The notes beneath the pieces were generated by a model. That model did not search any database. It was not told the DNA's origin and worked only from the letters and a program-made list of their open reading frames with translations. Source: Bolinopsis microptera (Eukaryota > Ctenophora > Tentaculata > Lobata > Bolinopsidae). Taken from it: DNA of 60,000 nt. Below are positions 34,016 to 45,800 of this stretch, piece after piece (position 1 is the stretch's first letter; every line of letters starts with the position of its first letter). The position numbers and the translations under genes are program-made. The DNA is taken from positions 7,297,096-7,357,095 of the forward strand of contig NC_087080.1 of assembly GCF_026151205.1 (NCBI RefSeq), read 5' to 3'.

Positions 34016-35118
34016 AGAGGTAAAGTTAAACAAAATCATTTTCAAAATAAGATAAAAAAGGAACACAAGGTCTAATTACATGAAAGTTTGTGATGTGATT
34101 TGGAGAGATGTTGGTGCTTGGTGGAATAGGGGAGGGAGGGGAAGGGAGCGGGGTGGACTGCTATGGCCCAATGTAGAGATATAGAGGTTATTTAGTAAGT
34201 CAATAGCAGGTTGGGTGTGGGATTTGAGTACAATTTATAGAGGAAGGGGAGGCGGGGGTAAGGAAAAGTTTGTATATAAAAGATACAGTATTATATATAG
34301 ATATAGAATATATTGATATATAGGATAGAATATATATACATGTACACAGTATAATACCACAACACTACTATATAAAATACCTCTATTCAAGGATGTCCAT
34401 GCAGTCCAGAGTACGCGCAACAGGTAAAAGGAGGGAGGGGTAGGGCTAGGCTAGGGTAGGGTAGGGTAGTGAAGGAGAGAGTGTTTGTGTCATTGTGATG
34501 GAGATGCAGTGCAGATGTGACATGAATCTAAAGAACTCATCTTATTTTCAAAGCTGATAGCCAGTCTTCTGATGCCACTGGCCCCCAGAGCTCACATGCA
34601 CCCCGTTACCAAGTCGTTTACAGCTGCATTTCTTGTTGCGGGTACTCTAGACTTCCATGGTACATCCTCAAATTATTTGTTATATAGTAGTGTTGAAAGT
34701 ATTAAAACTATCACCTATCACCTTACCTATACTAAGTTACTTTGCATATACTGCTTCTAGTTACAAGATAGCGATCTCAGTTCCCAATAACGTGTGACCC
34801 AACAGAAGGGATTGTGGAAGGACACGTACATTTTTCATTAACACGTGCCCTGATTACCTCCTCCGTTGAGCTACTATTATACGGGGAACGTTGACCGCCA
34901 ACGTCTGTAGTCAGATCGTTAATAAATTATACTTTAAAATTGGTTGCCGGGTGATGGTGTCAGCGAGAGACGTTAAGTTAGGTGAACATTGGTACAAAAA
35001 TATAATAATCTAGCAGTTTATCTCAAAGTTAAAACCACTATTTGTTAAAGTATAAAATCTGGTTCGTTATTTGATTGTAAAATCGCATAAACGCGCCTAT
35101 TTGTGCGTTTTAGAGGGT
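34016..35118. other. Non-coding; LINE 5' leader remains and low-complexity DNA
   Basis: No exon was recognised. GGTAGGGTAGGG-type repeats lie near 34440-34470 and TATATA-rich DNA near 34280-34350. The first few hundred bases may be the CR1-like LINE's 5' UTR. Confidence 0.4.
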
Positions 35119-35508
35119 TCAATTACGCCAGGCTATGTTAATGAACATAATAGCCTGGTGTCCCCAGGTGATAGACATTCTGTCAGCTAACTTTTTGAAA
35201 AAAGTATTTGCTTCTCTTCCCATTCCACTCGTTGTTGATATGACTATTGGTGTAAATGTTCCGTGTTCCACTTCAACAATCCTTTTGTTGTACATGTTTT
35301 TCTCCTGTCTCTCATGGCTATTGTACATACTCATTGGAGATCCAAGAGCCTTATTGGAAGGAGCTTGAGCATGAAATACTCTTACATCTAAAATGCCCTT
35401 GTTGGCCCCTGTAGGAAGTTCTCTCCCATTGACAGGGATCAAGAGAGGTTCAGTTGTAACATCTTTACAGCCAGCAGTTTCTAAGAGCTCTGCTAACACT
35501 TCTCTCAA
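35119..35508 (-). pseudogene. LINE polyprotein fragment downstream of RT
   Basis: The frame has GILDVRVFHAQAPSN, MYNSHERQEKNMYNKRIVEV and EHGTFTPIVISTTSGMGREA. I recognise this as the conserved post-RT module common in cnidarian retroelement proteins (DVRVxNP..., HExxKKxxYxxR, GxFTPLVFSTxGGMG). It probably belongs to the same family as the LADD reverse transcriptase at 43.2-44.5 kb and the IALRG tails at 23.8, 36.5 and 37.0 kb. Only this module remains. Confidence 0.7.
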
Positions 35509-36318
35509 TGAATTGTGGCGAAGAGATACATTGGACCTTAAGATTGAATTTGTTTCTGAATGGTGTCAAAAAATGCGAAAATTTTTATTAAAAATGTTAG
35601 TGTCTAAAGTCTTCAGTGTAAAATGGTACTGAAATTAAAAATATCCTAAATCCTTATTTATCTTTTCCATGGAATACTAGTAAACCATTAACTATACCAT
35701 ATTACTATACCATAATACAAAAACAAAGTTTCTCTGGACGTTTGCGTCAAAACTCAGAAATATAAACAATTTAAAAGTTTAATGTTTATATAAGCCTTTC
35801 AATCCGAGATGTGATTTATTTTCTTTGAAATAGCAAAAAACAAAGGCAACAATTTTATACACGCAACAAAGAATTATAAAGTGTGTTACAATAAAAAATA
35901 AACATTAACATCATAAAATGTATTTCTACAGTTAAATTTTCAGCACTGTGTAAATAACACACAGTTGACACACCATTTTTATTTTGATTAATTTACTACT
36001 GCAACTGCTACAGCAAACAGTGTATCAAAGTTTTGCACGACGCTTATGGCTTGATTTTGATCGTAGCGCGCACTTTTGAGCTTTCGTTGCTAAAAATTAG
36101 CAATCTTTACAGTTTTGGCTTTTGACTTCGATAAAAGTTGTTATTTGGAAATAATTAAAAAAAAAGTTGACTTTTCAAATGTTGAAATGTTTTTGCCAAA
36201 AGTTGTGTTTTAATCGAGTTGATTGGGAACGCGCCATTATGATACGTTATACCACCAAAAAAATAATTTTGTTTCAACTGATCATTGGGCTTGTTAGTTG
36301 AAAAAGGTCATTCAAACA

Positions 36319-36376
36319 ATATATATACATTATACATTCAATTTAATCAAGGGATGTAATTGGCACAGCACAATAC
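36319..36376 (-). repeat. Copy of the 25.5-kb SINE-like 3' end
   Basis: Read on the minus strand, ATTGTGCTGTGCCAATTACA, then TTGATTAAATTGAATGTATA and TATATATTGT. This corresponds closely to 25563-25615. A second, diverged member indicates a dispersed family. Confidence 0.65.
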
Positions 36377-36479
36377 ATAGGTAACGGACATTTTCCATTG
36401 CTACCAATATTATATGAAATATCAACAACCAAATGTATACACATCTACTCCATCATAGGGGCAAGGATGAGGTTGTAAA

Positions 36480-36610
36480 AGACTTTTGATATATAATAGA
36501 GGGGTTTCACATTTTTCTCCATTTTATTGCATCTGTAGCCTCGTAAAGCAATGAGCATTGTTTTTAACATTACAAACTTATTTTTGTTCTCACATACCTT
36601 ACCACGTCGC
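36480..36610 (-). pseudogene. LINE ORF2 C-terminal fragment
   Basis: The minus frame contains FVMLKTMLIALRGYRCNKM, matching the LRT(x)IIALRGYRG tail of the fragments at 23.8 kb and 37.0 kb. It is heavily degraded. Confidence 0.5.
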
Positions 36611-36948
36611 AATATCTTTTTTTCCTTTTCCTGGGTAGTAGGATAGGGAACGTATGGACATTCAATGAAACAAGAAATTCAATCAGGCTTTGGATTTAGG
36701 TAAGATTATGATTTATTTAAAAAACCACGGATAGTTTTATATTTACTTAGCTTTGTCGTATAACTATAAACAAGTTAATCCTGTTTTCATGAATGCGCGG
36801 CTTTGACGGCCGGTTATTGACTTAGACATAAACAATAAAATTGAATTTTAAATAGAAATGCGGATATATTGAAATTTAAAACTTTCAAAACAGTGTCTTA
36901 TAAATATTATTATAAGACGATTGTAAAATATAGGATAACATTTTAAAT

Positions 36949-37107
36949 TTGTTTCAAAAAAAAAATCAGCCTCAAGAAAGGCAAAGATACTGTGATGTAA
37001 TATCATTTGTCAGGTGCAGACTGCGCTTTGATTTGCTCAGAACCTCTATAATTTCTATCAGGGGTTACAGAGGTTCCAGAATTCTTACACCTGCTGTATT
37101 AAATGAT
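36949..37107 (+). pseudogene. LINE ORF2 C-terminal fragment
   Basis: The frame QRYCDVISFVRCRLRFDLLR followed by TSIISIRGYRGSR is the same tail module as at 23755-23952. It ends immediately before the CAGTGGCGTAAC sequence at 37114. Confidence 0.65.
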
Positions 37108-37113
37108 TTGGAC

Positions 37114-37300
37114 CAGTGGCGTAACGTTGCGGGGCGCCCACCGCCGAAAAAGCGCCCCCTGTTGGCGCCCCCTCCCCTTTTGGTGCCCCTCCCTAAAATT
37201 GAACAAATTAGGTGATTTTAGAGAATATACCGGTAAAATCTCTAAAAGAGTGTGTATCTAGAGCAAAACGCGCAGTTTTGCTAGTACTTAAGTTAAGTTT
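37114..37300 (+). mobile_element. Terminal region of a DNA transposon family (CAGTGGCGTAAC end)
   Basis: It begins CAGTGGCGTAACGTTGCGGG, a common terminal-repeat style. It then carries the GCGCCCCCTGTTGGCGCC block and the TCTAGAGCAAAACGCGCAG block shared with 21.8 and 23.0 kb. The opposite end is not found nearby. GTTACCTGTTG/CAGTGGCGTAAG-like sequence inverted at about 23403-23424 may be another end of the family. Confidence 0.5.
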
Positions 37301-38217
37301 TCGAAATTGTCCCACATTCAAACGACGATTTGGCACCCCCTAAGACGGCGCCCCCCCCCCCCCCTTTCTATGCCCCCAAACCACTTGAGTCAGTTGCCAA
37401 ACACCCCAAAGCTGTTCTACATTTGCTCTTCTAATATTTACCTGTCCCAAATTTTTGTGGAAATAAAAATGAAAATGTATAACAACGATACCAAACCAAT
37501 TATTAAGTGATGGTATCCTCACACAGTTGATTCCTGAGCTGAAGCATGTCTTCCAGCTATTCTAGAGCTTATGATAGTTGTTGTATACAGTTCCCTCCAG
37601 TTCTTTGTTGATAATGGAACAAATATGTTTGGGATATCTGCTCTTTTTTTCCACCTATTCATAGAAAGATAGACAGTCAGATTGAAGAGCAGTGAAAATT
37701 GTAACAAACAGAACTTCTATAGAATTTTTATAGAATTTTTAATATTTTAGGGAATTTCATTTTTATTATCCTGATTTTTACATTTGATAGGCTGATGAGT
37801 TTCATACTGTGATTTCTTGCAGTCATCATCCTTTCCTCAAGTCCTCTGTTAGAAAACCTGCTAAGCCTGCTTGTTAGGTGCATCTGCCTTATTTAGTCAC
37901 GATTTATTTACAGTTTTTAACGTCTGTTTTCTGAACAGTTTCTTGTTTCACCTAAGGCAAAGATGCACACTCTCGTTAATTTAAGTATCATTTACAGCTG
38001 AGCATAAGGGTTAAATTTAAATTATTTAACCTTTTGGTGCTGTATACAAATAACATTAATTTATTATTATTATTATTTATCAAGTGTTTGGTTGAGCCAC
38101 CATTAAAGTAAATTGCGACAGATGTTGAATCAAACTTCTTAACTAACCTGCAACAAGTGCCAAAACCAAGTTAAAATGGTTAATCATACACTATTCAATT
38201 AGGACTCAAACTTACCC

Positions 38218-39217
38218 ATGGCTCGTGGACACCAAAAGGAGCTGGCTCAGCAAAGAATGCAAAGAAAGCTGCTGCAGCTAAGAGTGGAGTCAATCAGAAG
38301 AAGTCTGCTGGGGCTGCATTAATCCATAAATGCATAGTTTGCATGGTATTTATTAATTGTGTGTATGTAAAAATATTGTATCAAATATGGTCAATATGAT
38401 AATACATAATGTCATTGTAGAATGTTAACTTAACAGTCAATCTAACTTATAATCCCACATCCAGAAAGTTTTATATTTCCTCCCAGATGCGTTTTTTTCT
38501 AAATTCTGTGGCCCGCTCGCTTCGCTCGCAAGTTTGGGGAGGGAGCTGTCGGCGAGCGAAGCGAGTCGACGTGTCCAATCCAGCTGCACAGCGAGCGAAG
38601 CAAGCAAGCTGTGGCAGGGGTCTGGGGGCGTAGCCCCCAGCGGGGTCCAGGGGCGGAGCCCCTTGGCGGGGGCTAGGGGGCGCAGCCCCCCGGAAATGTT
38701 TTGCGAAATAGGGTGTTTTAGACGGCATTTGGCATTAAAGAAGTTTGTAGGACAGCAATAAACTGGGATTGAAAAGAATCAAGTACTCACGTAAATTTGG
38801 TAACTTCACAACAGCAATCTGCATTCTCCAATCAGAATATTTCACAATATTCCAAAACTGACAGGATGTTCCTCTTTGATTTTTATACAATCGAAACATT
38901 TTCTTCAAAAATTTCCTCAATTAATTTGTTTTTATTCCAAAAAAATATTTCGAAATTTAGGAGTAACTTCTTAATTTCCTCTTAATTTCCTCTTTTTCTA
39001 CCGTTTTTCCTCCCAAAAAAAAAATTTCCTCCAAGGCTGCCTTGCAAGATGGCGTGTTTCTGGATGTGGGCTTATAATGTCTCCATCAGTATCGCAAATA
39101 ATTTGATATCTCTTTTTTCAGAGCCAAATGGGCGATCTAAAGACTTACAAACAACATTTTGAGAGCAAGCACTCCAAGGTAGCTCTTCCTGATATACTGA
39201 AAGATGTTGAGGCTTAA
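38218..39217 (+). CDS. ZNF706: ZNF706/4F5-like small C2H2 zinc-finger protein, frameshifted exon 1
   Basis: Exon 1 is 38218-38345 and exon 2 is 39122-39217 (GTATTT donor, TTTTTTCAG acceptor). Exon 1 starts MARGHQKELAQQR, then needs a shift at about 38255. The other frame gives NAKKAAAAKSGVNQKKS and AALIHKCIVCM, and exon 2 gives SQMGDLKTYKQHFESKHSK to the stop. Restoring one A would make exon 1 129 nt and the protein 74 residues, close to the usual 76. Zinc ligands of the C2H2 finger are visible (CxxC and HFESKH). The family comprises small, Lys-rich nuclear or translation-associated proteins of poorly defined role. The break may be an assembly indel in AAAGAATG or a true lesion. An AATAAA lies at 39676-39681. 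The intron holds a 619-bp transposon. Confidence 0.85.
38453..39071. mobile_element. Non-autonomous DNA transposon, 619 bp, TTATAA-flanked, in ZNF706-like intron
   Basis: The ends TCCCACATCCAGAAA (38453-38467) and its inverse, reading GCCCACATCCAGAAA (39071-39057), match at 14 of 15 positions. TTATAA lies directly outside both (38447-38452 and 39072-39077). No transposase is present. The interior includes a GC-rich hairpin island and an AT-rich right half. The superfamily is uncertain because TTATAA contains both TA and TTA-type targets. Confidence 0.75.
38505..38692. repeat. GC-rich island of serial hairpins
   Basis: First come related GCGAGCGAAGCGAG motifs in both orientations (about 38513-38605). 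Three short hairpins then share C-rich arms but differ in the loop: GGGGGCGTAGCCCCC (38624), GGGGCGGAGCCCC (38650) and GGGGGCGCAGCCCCC (38676). The composition contrasts sharply with the AT-rich surroundings. Confidence 0.9.
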
Positions 39218-39392
39218 ACTAGTTGGAATGGAAATTTGTTATTAACTTAGCTTTAAAGCCTTGACAGTATTCATGGCAGCTCTTCTTAATATTTGATATC
39301 TCAGAGTTTTAGATATATATAATTTCTAGCTTGTTATTGTTATATTATTATGAATTCATGCAGGAAGTTATATATATATATATTTATTAAAG

Positions 39393-39528
39393 TGACGCAA
39401 GAGCTTATAGTTTGAAACATCTATACGTAGTTGATAAAGTAGACGTTAAAAAAGAGATTGCTATTGACCAAACAGGCTGCATTGAAAGATTTAATCAATT
39501 CCTTGATAAAAATGAAGTTGATATTTAA
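39393..39528 (+). other. Possible orphan terminal exon (unrecognised)
   Basis: After an AAAG that could be a weak acceptor, a frame reads DARAYSLKHLYVVDKVDVKK, then EIAIDQTGCIERFNQFLDKN and EVDI before TAA. Codon-like composition and amphipathic character suggest real protein, but I do not recognise it. It lies between the ZNF706-like stop and the PAAF1 start and might be an alternative 3' exon. Confidence 0.25.
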
Positions 39529-39808
39529 TAGATCATAGTATGCTAAACGAACTTAGGTTTCTGTCTCCTGCTTTTTGATCGATTTATTTGTTCAATTCTT
39601 CATAGATTAACATCTATGATCTATAAAACATTATTTTACTTCGAATCACTGTGATTTATGCATGATTGTAAACCAAATAAAAAGGTCGTCAATTATTTAT
39701 ATTATGTTTAACAAATTTGATTCATTAAATCTTGATTTGAGTTATGTAATGAAAATTCCTCAAAATCCACACAATAGGATGGTGTAAGCAAAGTGAATCC
39801 AGCTAACA

Positions 39809-42800
39809 ATGGTTTCCACTGGTGAGTTATATAACTGTGAATCTTTACTTAGACTCACAGATCAGAGGTAATTTAGATGTAGATTAAGTATGTTTCATTT
39901 GACAAAGTTACACTGACCTGTCTTCTCCTTAACATTTTCTATAACGTTTCTGAGAGCTTACAACTTGACATCCCGCAGTTTCCTCATGGTGGTTGTCCCT
40001 GCAACATGACTGGTGTGACGGGTTCACTAACAGTGAGAAAGTATGGGTATCTGCCCATCACCTCAACTCTAAGACTTGTCACAGTTTCCTTACATCTAGT
40101 GGTCCTAAAGATGATTTGTTTACCTCTAAGTTGGTAAGTGTGCAACTATGTAGTGTTGGGTGACTGTACCTGTTCAGCTCTCTATCGTAGCGCTCTGAGA
40201 TAGAGCTCTGTTTGGTTGGATTTAATGGGGGTCTGTATTTATGTTATATGATTCAAAATCAATCATCAATAATTGATCATTCACTTACACTACATATTTC
40301 CACAGGTATCAGAGCGAGAGATTGAAGTTACACACGCTACGACAAATACCTCTACAAAGTTTACAGCTCCTGTTTCTTCACACAAAGTAACTCCCAACCA
40401 CAACCCGGTTTCTCTTGATATAACCTCCACTGGTGGACTTGGAGCTGTCACTAATGGTATTTACTGCATTTTTCTCTCTTAGATCTGCAGAACGAAAATC
40501 TCAATTATTCCAACATTAGAAAAGAAAACAATTTGATTTTACACAGCTGAATCTTTCAATTTTTTTAATTGAATGTAAAATTTACTACAAAATTTACCAA
40601 GATTTGTAACGAGATAAAAATCCCAGAATCCACCAAAAGTAGTGACTATAGTTATAGTGACTGTAGTAGTTACTATAGTAGTGACTATAGTAATGACGTA
40701 ATGACTACCGCTACAGTAGTGACTATAGAGTATTATAGTAGTGACTACAGTAGTGACCAGCTCATGTAAGTCTCTCCCAGGTAAGGACGTGTTAGTGTTT
40801 GAAGGAAGTAACGGGAATGTAAGGAGGACTCTAAGTGGACATGTAGATGATGTGCAGAGTGTTAAGTTCTTCCCTAGCAACAAGGTCCTTCTCACAGGTA
40901 GGCTTATCTTATCTCCCTTATCTCCTGAACTTGTTAAACATGTGTTTTTGTTATTCTGTAATTTCTTTTATAGCTCAATTGAAACTTTTTTGTTTATCAA
41001 ACTTTCGATTTATCAATCATGAATCATCTGCAGTACTGATTTTACCAAAGTAACAACTCTTGTCCGTCATTTAAAAATGATAAATGACGACTGATATGAC
41101 CACTAGTTACACAGGGGGAAGTGACATGAGTGTTAAGATATGGTCGGTGGAAGACGGTAGTTGCCCAGTAACTCTGACAGGCCACAAACGTGGTATTACT
41201 GCACTTGGTATGATTGAGAGGGGCAAGGAGGTAGTTTCTAGTTCCTTAGGTGAGATTAAATCTTACTTACTCATAAATTGTAAAGACATATTGAAATACT
41301 AATTAGAAATTTGTTTAATTGACATAATTTCGTTCTCATCGATTTCTCTAAAAAATTGTATTTCAACTTAGTCTCCGATTTATGCAACCCACGTGACAAC
41401 CCACGTGACAACCCACGTGACAACCCACGTGACAACCCACGTGACAACCCACGTGACAACCCACGTGACAACATTGTCCCCTTTCAGACGGAACTATAAA
41501 GTTATGGGTATGTGGAACACAGCAATGTTCAACTACAATATCTCCACAGTCCGGTGCTGTCAACCACATTGAGATATTAGACCAGGTTAATCAACTTATT
41601 TAAGTGCTTACTTAAATACCCCCTCACAGATTGTTATTTCATAACATAGGTTTGGTAAATTGATATGTGAAAACAAAGATAATTAAAACTCCTTTGTACG
41701 AATAAGTACAGAGAAAACTATCAGGGGACTGTCCACTGTAACCCAACCATTCTGACAGAGTGCAGTATCAAGCAGCAGCAAGCTAGTGATGAGTGTAACA
41801 GAAACAGGTTTACTTGCAGTCCACAGCTTGCAGGACAGTAAACTGATCTCTCAGTTCCAGCATTCTTCTGAGCTGACGGCGTGTACCGCTGTGTCCCAAC
41901 ACCTTCTCGTACGTATTTGTCACTGTATTTGTCACTGGGTATTTGTCACTAGGTATTTTACACTGCCCCCTTCGTATTGAGCTGCTTACTCGGATCAGAT
42001 AGATCTAAATCTATTAATTTATGTTTGATAATGATAAACAATATAATCGCACTGGGCATTTAATTTCAAATCAATAGAATTTCAATTCGGTAAAAACTGT
42101 CGGGAAATTTCGCCTTCAAAAACTGAAAATGGGACAAGAAATGGGAGAGTATGATGTTTCCATTTTTTCGGTAATTTTGACTTGGAGTACCTCAATTTGG
42201 TCTCATACCATCCTCAGACCTCAGTTAACTGATTAATAGGTCACCGGGCAAACAGTCCATTAAATCTGACTGTATGTGTGTCTTTTTCTGGACATTCTGC
42301 ACAAGATAAGAGCTGTCAGTGTCGCTACACTCTTATAATTCAATGACATCTGACATGTTTACAGAATTATATGAAATAAGTTTGTAGAGGAACACAGTAA
42401 TGTCTAACTGTCAAATTATCTATCAGGGCCAGGGGTGTATAATACAGGTAATAAAGTAATAATATCGGGGTATAACTCCTTATAATTCCCGGGCCACCTT
42501 CTGTTATCATAACCTACAATTAGTGTTCGTTTATGTTTTGCTTCTTCTCGTATCGGTTTCACTAGTTTCGGTTTCACTAGTGTTCTATATCATGTTTCAG
42601 TAATATCGTGTTCTGTACTGGAGTGTTGGTGTATTGTGTAACTGAGAGTTCAATTACTTGCCATACAAGCTAGTCTCCTACCTCAGTACTGTTAAAATAG
42701 TTTACTGTACAAAGCTATACCAGGACCGTGTTAAGCTGGCCTCTTAATTTCCAGTTTTAAATAAAATTCTATCGAAATTTGGAGCTCTTAGCGGCCAGCT

Positions 42801-45800
42801 GAGTCCTGCTCAAATAACTTGGTGTACAAGCAAGTCTAGCATGTTCTTTGTTGCTGATATCTATTATAATAGTGGCTCAGGTTGGTTAGTCCCTACATTG
42901 CTTACCTTTACAGTTAGCTACAGCTCAGTTTGTACTCAATCTGTGCGTTACTTTGGGATATCTCACTACTCATGGTTTCAATTCTTTCAACACTGATATA
43001 AAATAACAAATAATTTGAGCTCATTATGTAATCAGGGCGACAAATTTGAAACTTGCTGGAGGGGGTTTGCAGTCTTCAGCTATACCGGTAGCGGTAGGAC
43101 ATTTTAACATTGTATCAAAGTTTTCTCCGGATATACTGCTTCCAGTACCTTGATGGCGACTTGTGTCACTCTCACCGACCTCACTGATTGGTCACTGGTC
43201 AAAATTTCAGTAAAAACCGCGAAATTTCGGTCAAGGGGACGGCAGAAAAGCTCCTCTTCGAAAATCTTCGAAAATCTTCGAAAATCTCTTTGATTTAATC
43301 ATGCTCAACTCCGGGCATAGTACTCTCACGTTGTGTAAGAGAGCTTGTCTGTTAACAGAATTGAAAGCGTTACTGGCGTCAACTAAAATCACTGCTTCTG
43401 CAGATTCTGTTTCGAATTGCTCCCGCTTGTAATGTACTGCAGCTTCCGATCCACTTTTTAGTCCTGTACAAACCTGCAGTGGTCCAGCAGCAACTTGGAT
43501 GGCTGTTTTTAATTCCCAACTCAAACATTTTCCCACTATTCGTCTAAAAGTTTCCCCTATTCCTATTGGCCTCACCCCTGGGCACTTGTTAAACGGGATG
43601 AGTCTACTGTTAACGTAGGAGTCCAACAGATCAGGATTATACGGTTTTGACGCGATCAACCTTGCAAACTTAGCAATCTCATCTCTCAGTTTCTTTCCCT
43701 CTTCTTTAAAATTCTTATGCGTCAAAATGAATCTAAAAAAATCAGCATCAGTTTGTGATGGTCCAGCAGAACCGTTAGTAAATTTTGCCGCCCTAAATAC
43801 CATTGTCTCGTCTATGTTATAAAACAACGATTCTTCTGTTTCTTCGATCGGTCCAAAAAGTAAACTATTCTCCACTATAGGCATTGGTTCTGGATGCTTC
43901 TTCAGTAGCTGGTCCATAGTCTCTGTAGACATTTCTAGTATTCCTTTATTATCGTTAACAGAAACTTAAAGAGCTAAGGAAAGTTATGCAAGTCTGGCTG
44001 GCCGACGACGCGTCATCTGTTGGAACACTAATACATCTCAAAACCTGGTGGGATATGATAGTGGCAGAGGGAATTAAATATGGATATCATGTCAACCCCA
44101 GCAAATCATGTTTGATAATAAAACATCCATCGAGCATGGAGAGGGCTATGGAAATATTTGGAGAAAGCGGGATCGAGATAAAAATAACTGGAAGAGACAT
44201 CTTGGAGCGGTTATTGGGTCACAGGAATATAAACGACTTTACATCAATAATTTAGTTGAAGAATGGACCAAAATGATCAACAAATTATCAGATTTTGGTC
44301 AATCCCAGCCACAAGCAGCATATGCAGCATTCACTCATGGAGTTAGGCACAAAATGACATACTTCATGAGAACAATCGAAGGACTAGATCAATACTTGCA
44401 ACCTCTTGACATGCTTATCGATGAGAAATTCATACCGGCTTTATTTGGATGCCCTATTACACCATTAGAGAGAAGAACGGTTGCTTTTAAAAAAAACTTT
44501 AAAACTTCACAACTATACTGGCTGGCTTAAGATATCCAATAGGTCTTCACAATGTCAAGCTTTATTTTTTTGACGGCCCCAACGTTAATGTGGCTCTTGC
44601 TATGTGTTGGTTCAGCCGAATTAATTATTATGTAATCAAGTTTATTTTTCTCTTTTAGTTAGTTGTCATCCGGCCAAACATTAAGCAACTTATATTGCAG
44701 CACCTTTTATCAATTAGTTTATCAAAATATGTCATTGTAATTTTGCATGGCTGAAATGTAACGCTTGATTTATATATATATAATAATTAATTGAATTTTC
44801 AAATTTAAAAAAAAATTTCCTTTCAGAGCCCCTTTAGAGCGAAATTTCAACTCATTGGAAAGTTGCCTAAAATTAATCTAATCATAGGTCAGGATCAAAT
44901 GAGAAGCAAGAATGTGATTCATTTTTGATACAAGAGAAACGCCATTTTCGGACGTGAGGAGAGTTAGGACTCCTCCAACTATATTAAATCAATTCCTTCT
45001 GTAACGTCCTGAATAAACATAGCTACGAAAACAAAATTTACTAAACACCAAAATTATATTACATGTACTAATTAAATGCAAAGATACAACAAAAGAACAA
45101 ATAATAATAAATTATTTTGAAACAAATATCAACATAATATAACATAATAGCATAATAGCAAAATAACAAAATAACAACAAAACATACGATATTTGAAGAA
45201 TGACTCAGAAGCGTAAAATATCAAATTTGCTCCTTCATCAAAACAAATTTTCAAAATTTTAATTTTACAGAAAAAAATATAATATTTACAGAAAGAATTG
45301 TTACAGAAAAAGGCAATTAGATAAAAATGTTAGTTTTTAAAACCTCCAAAACTTTTATGTACACGGATGTTTATATTAGCCTCTATGAACTTTTTAACAT
45401 ATTTATTTAAGACATCATTATTAAAATTCTGATACAATGATTTAAATTTAATAGATTTCACATCTTTAATAAATCCTTCTAAATTCGTATTTACATTACA
45501 TAGTCTAAGCAATTGTGAATAGATGTGAGATTGTAAGCGATACATTTTGGAATCTCACTTTTTCATCCCTCACTTTCTAATCCTTGACGTTAGGTAATTA
45601 TAAACAAGTTTATTTTATTTGGCGCAGAATGTCAGACCTCTAAACAGAGATAAGCCTGGCGGAAATTATGGACATTTAATTATAATTTGGGGCCGTAGAT
45701 GTGATGTTGCAAAGGTTTGATATGCGGGCTAAAGTCTCAAGATAATAATGTAATTTATTTAGCGGACAGTTAAATCAATGCAATGAAATTCAATAGTCAA

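Noticed and set aside
38505-38692. Bacterial contamination or CRISPR-like array
   Set aside because: The motifs are not regularly spaced repeats, and the island lies inside a transposon within a eukaryotic intron with intact flanking exons.
41271-41569. Minus-strand frames repeating RGLSRGLS or HVGCHVGC
   Set aside because: Translation of the 12-bp CACGTG array within a PAAF1 intron, overlapping the real exon on the plus strand.
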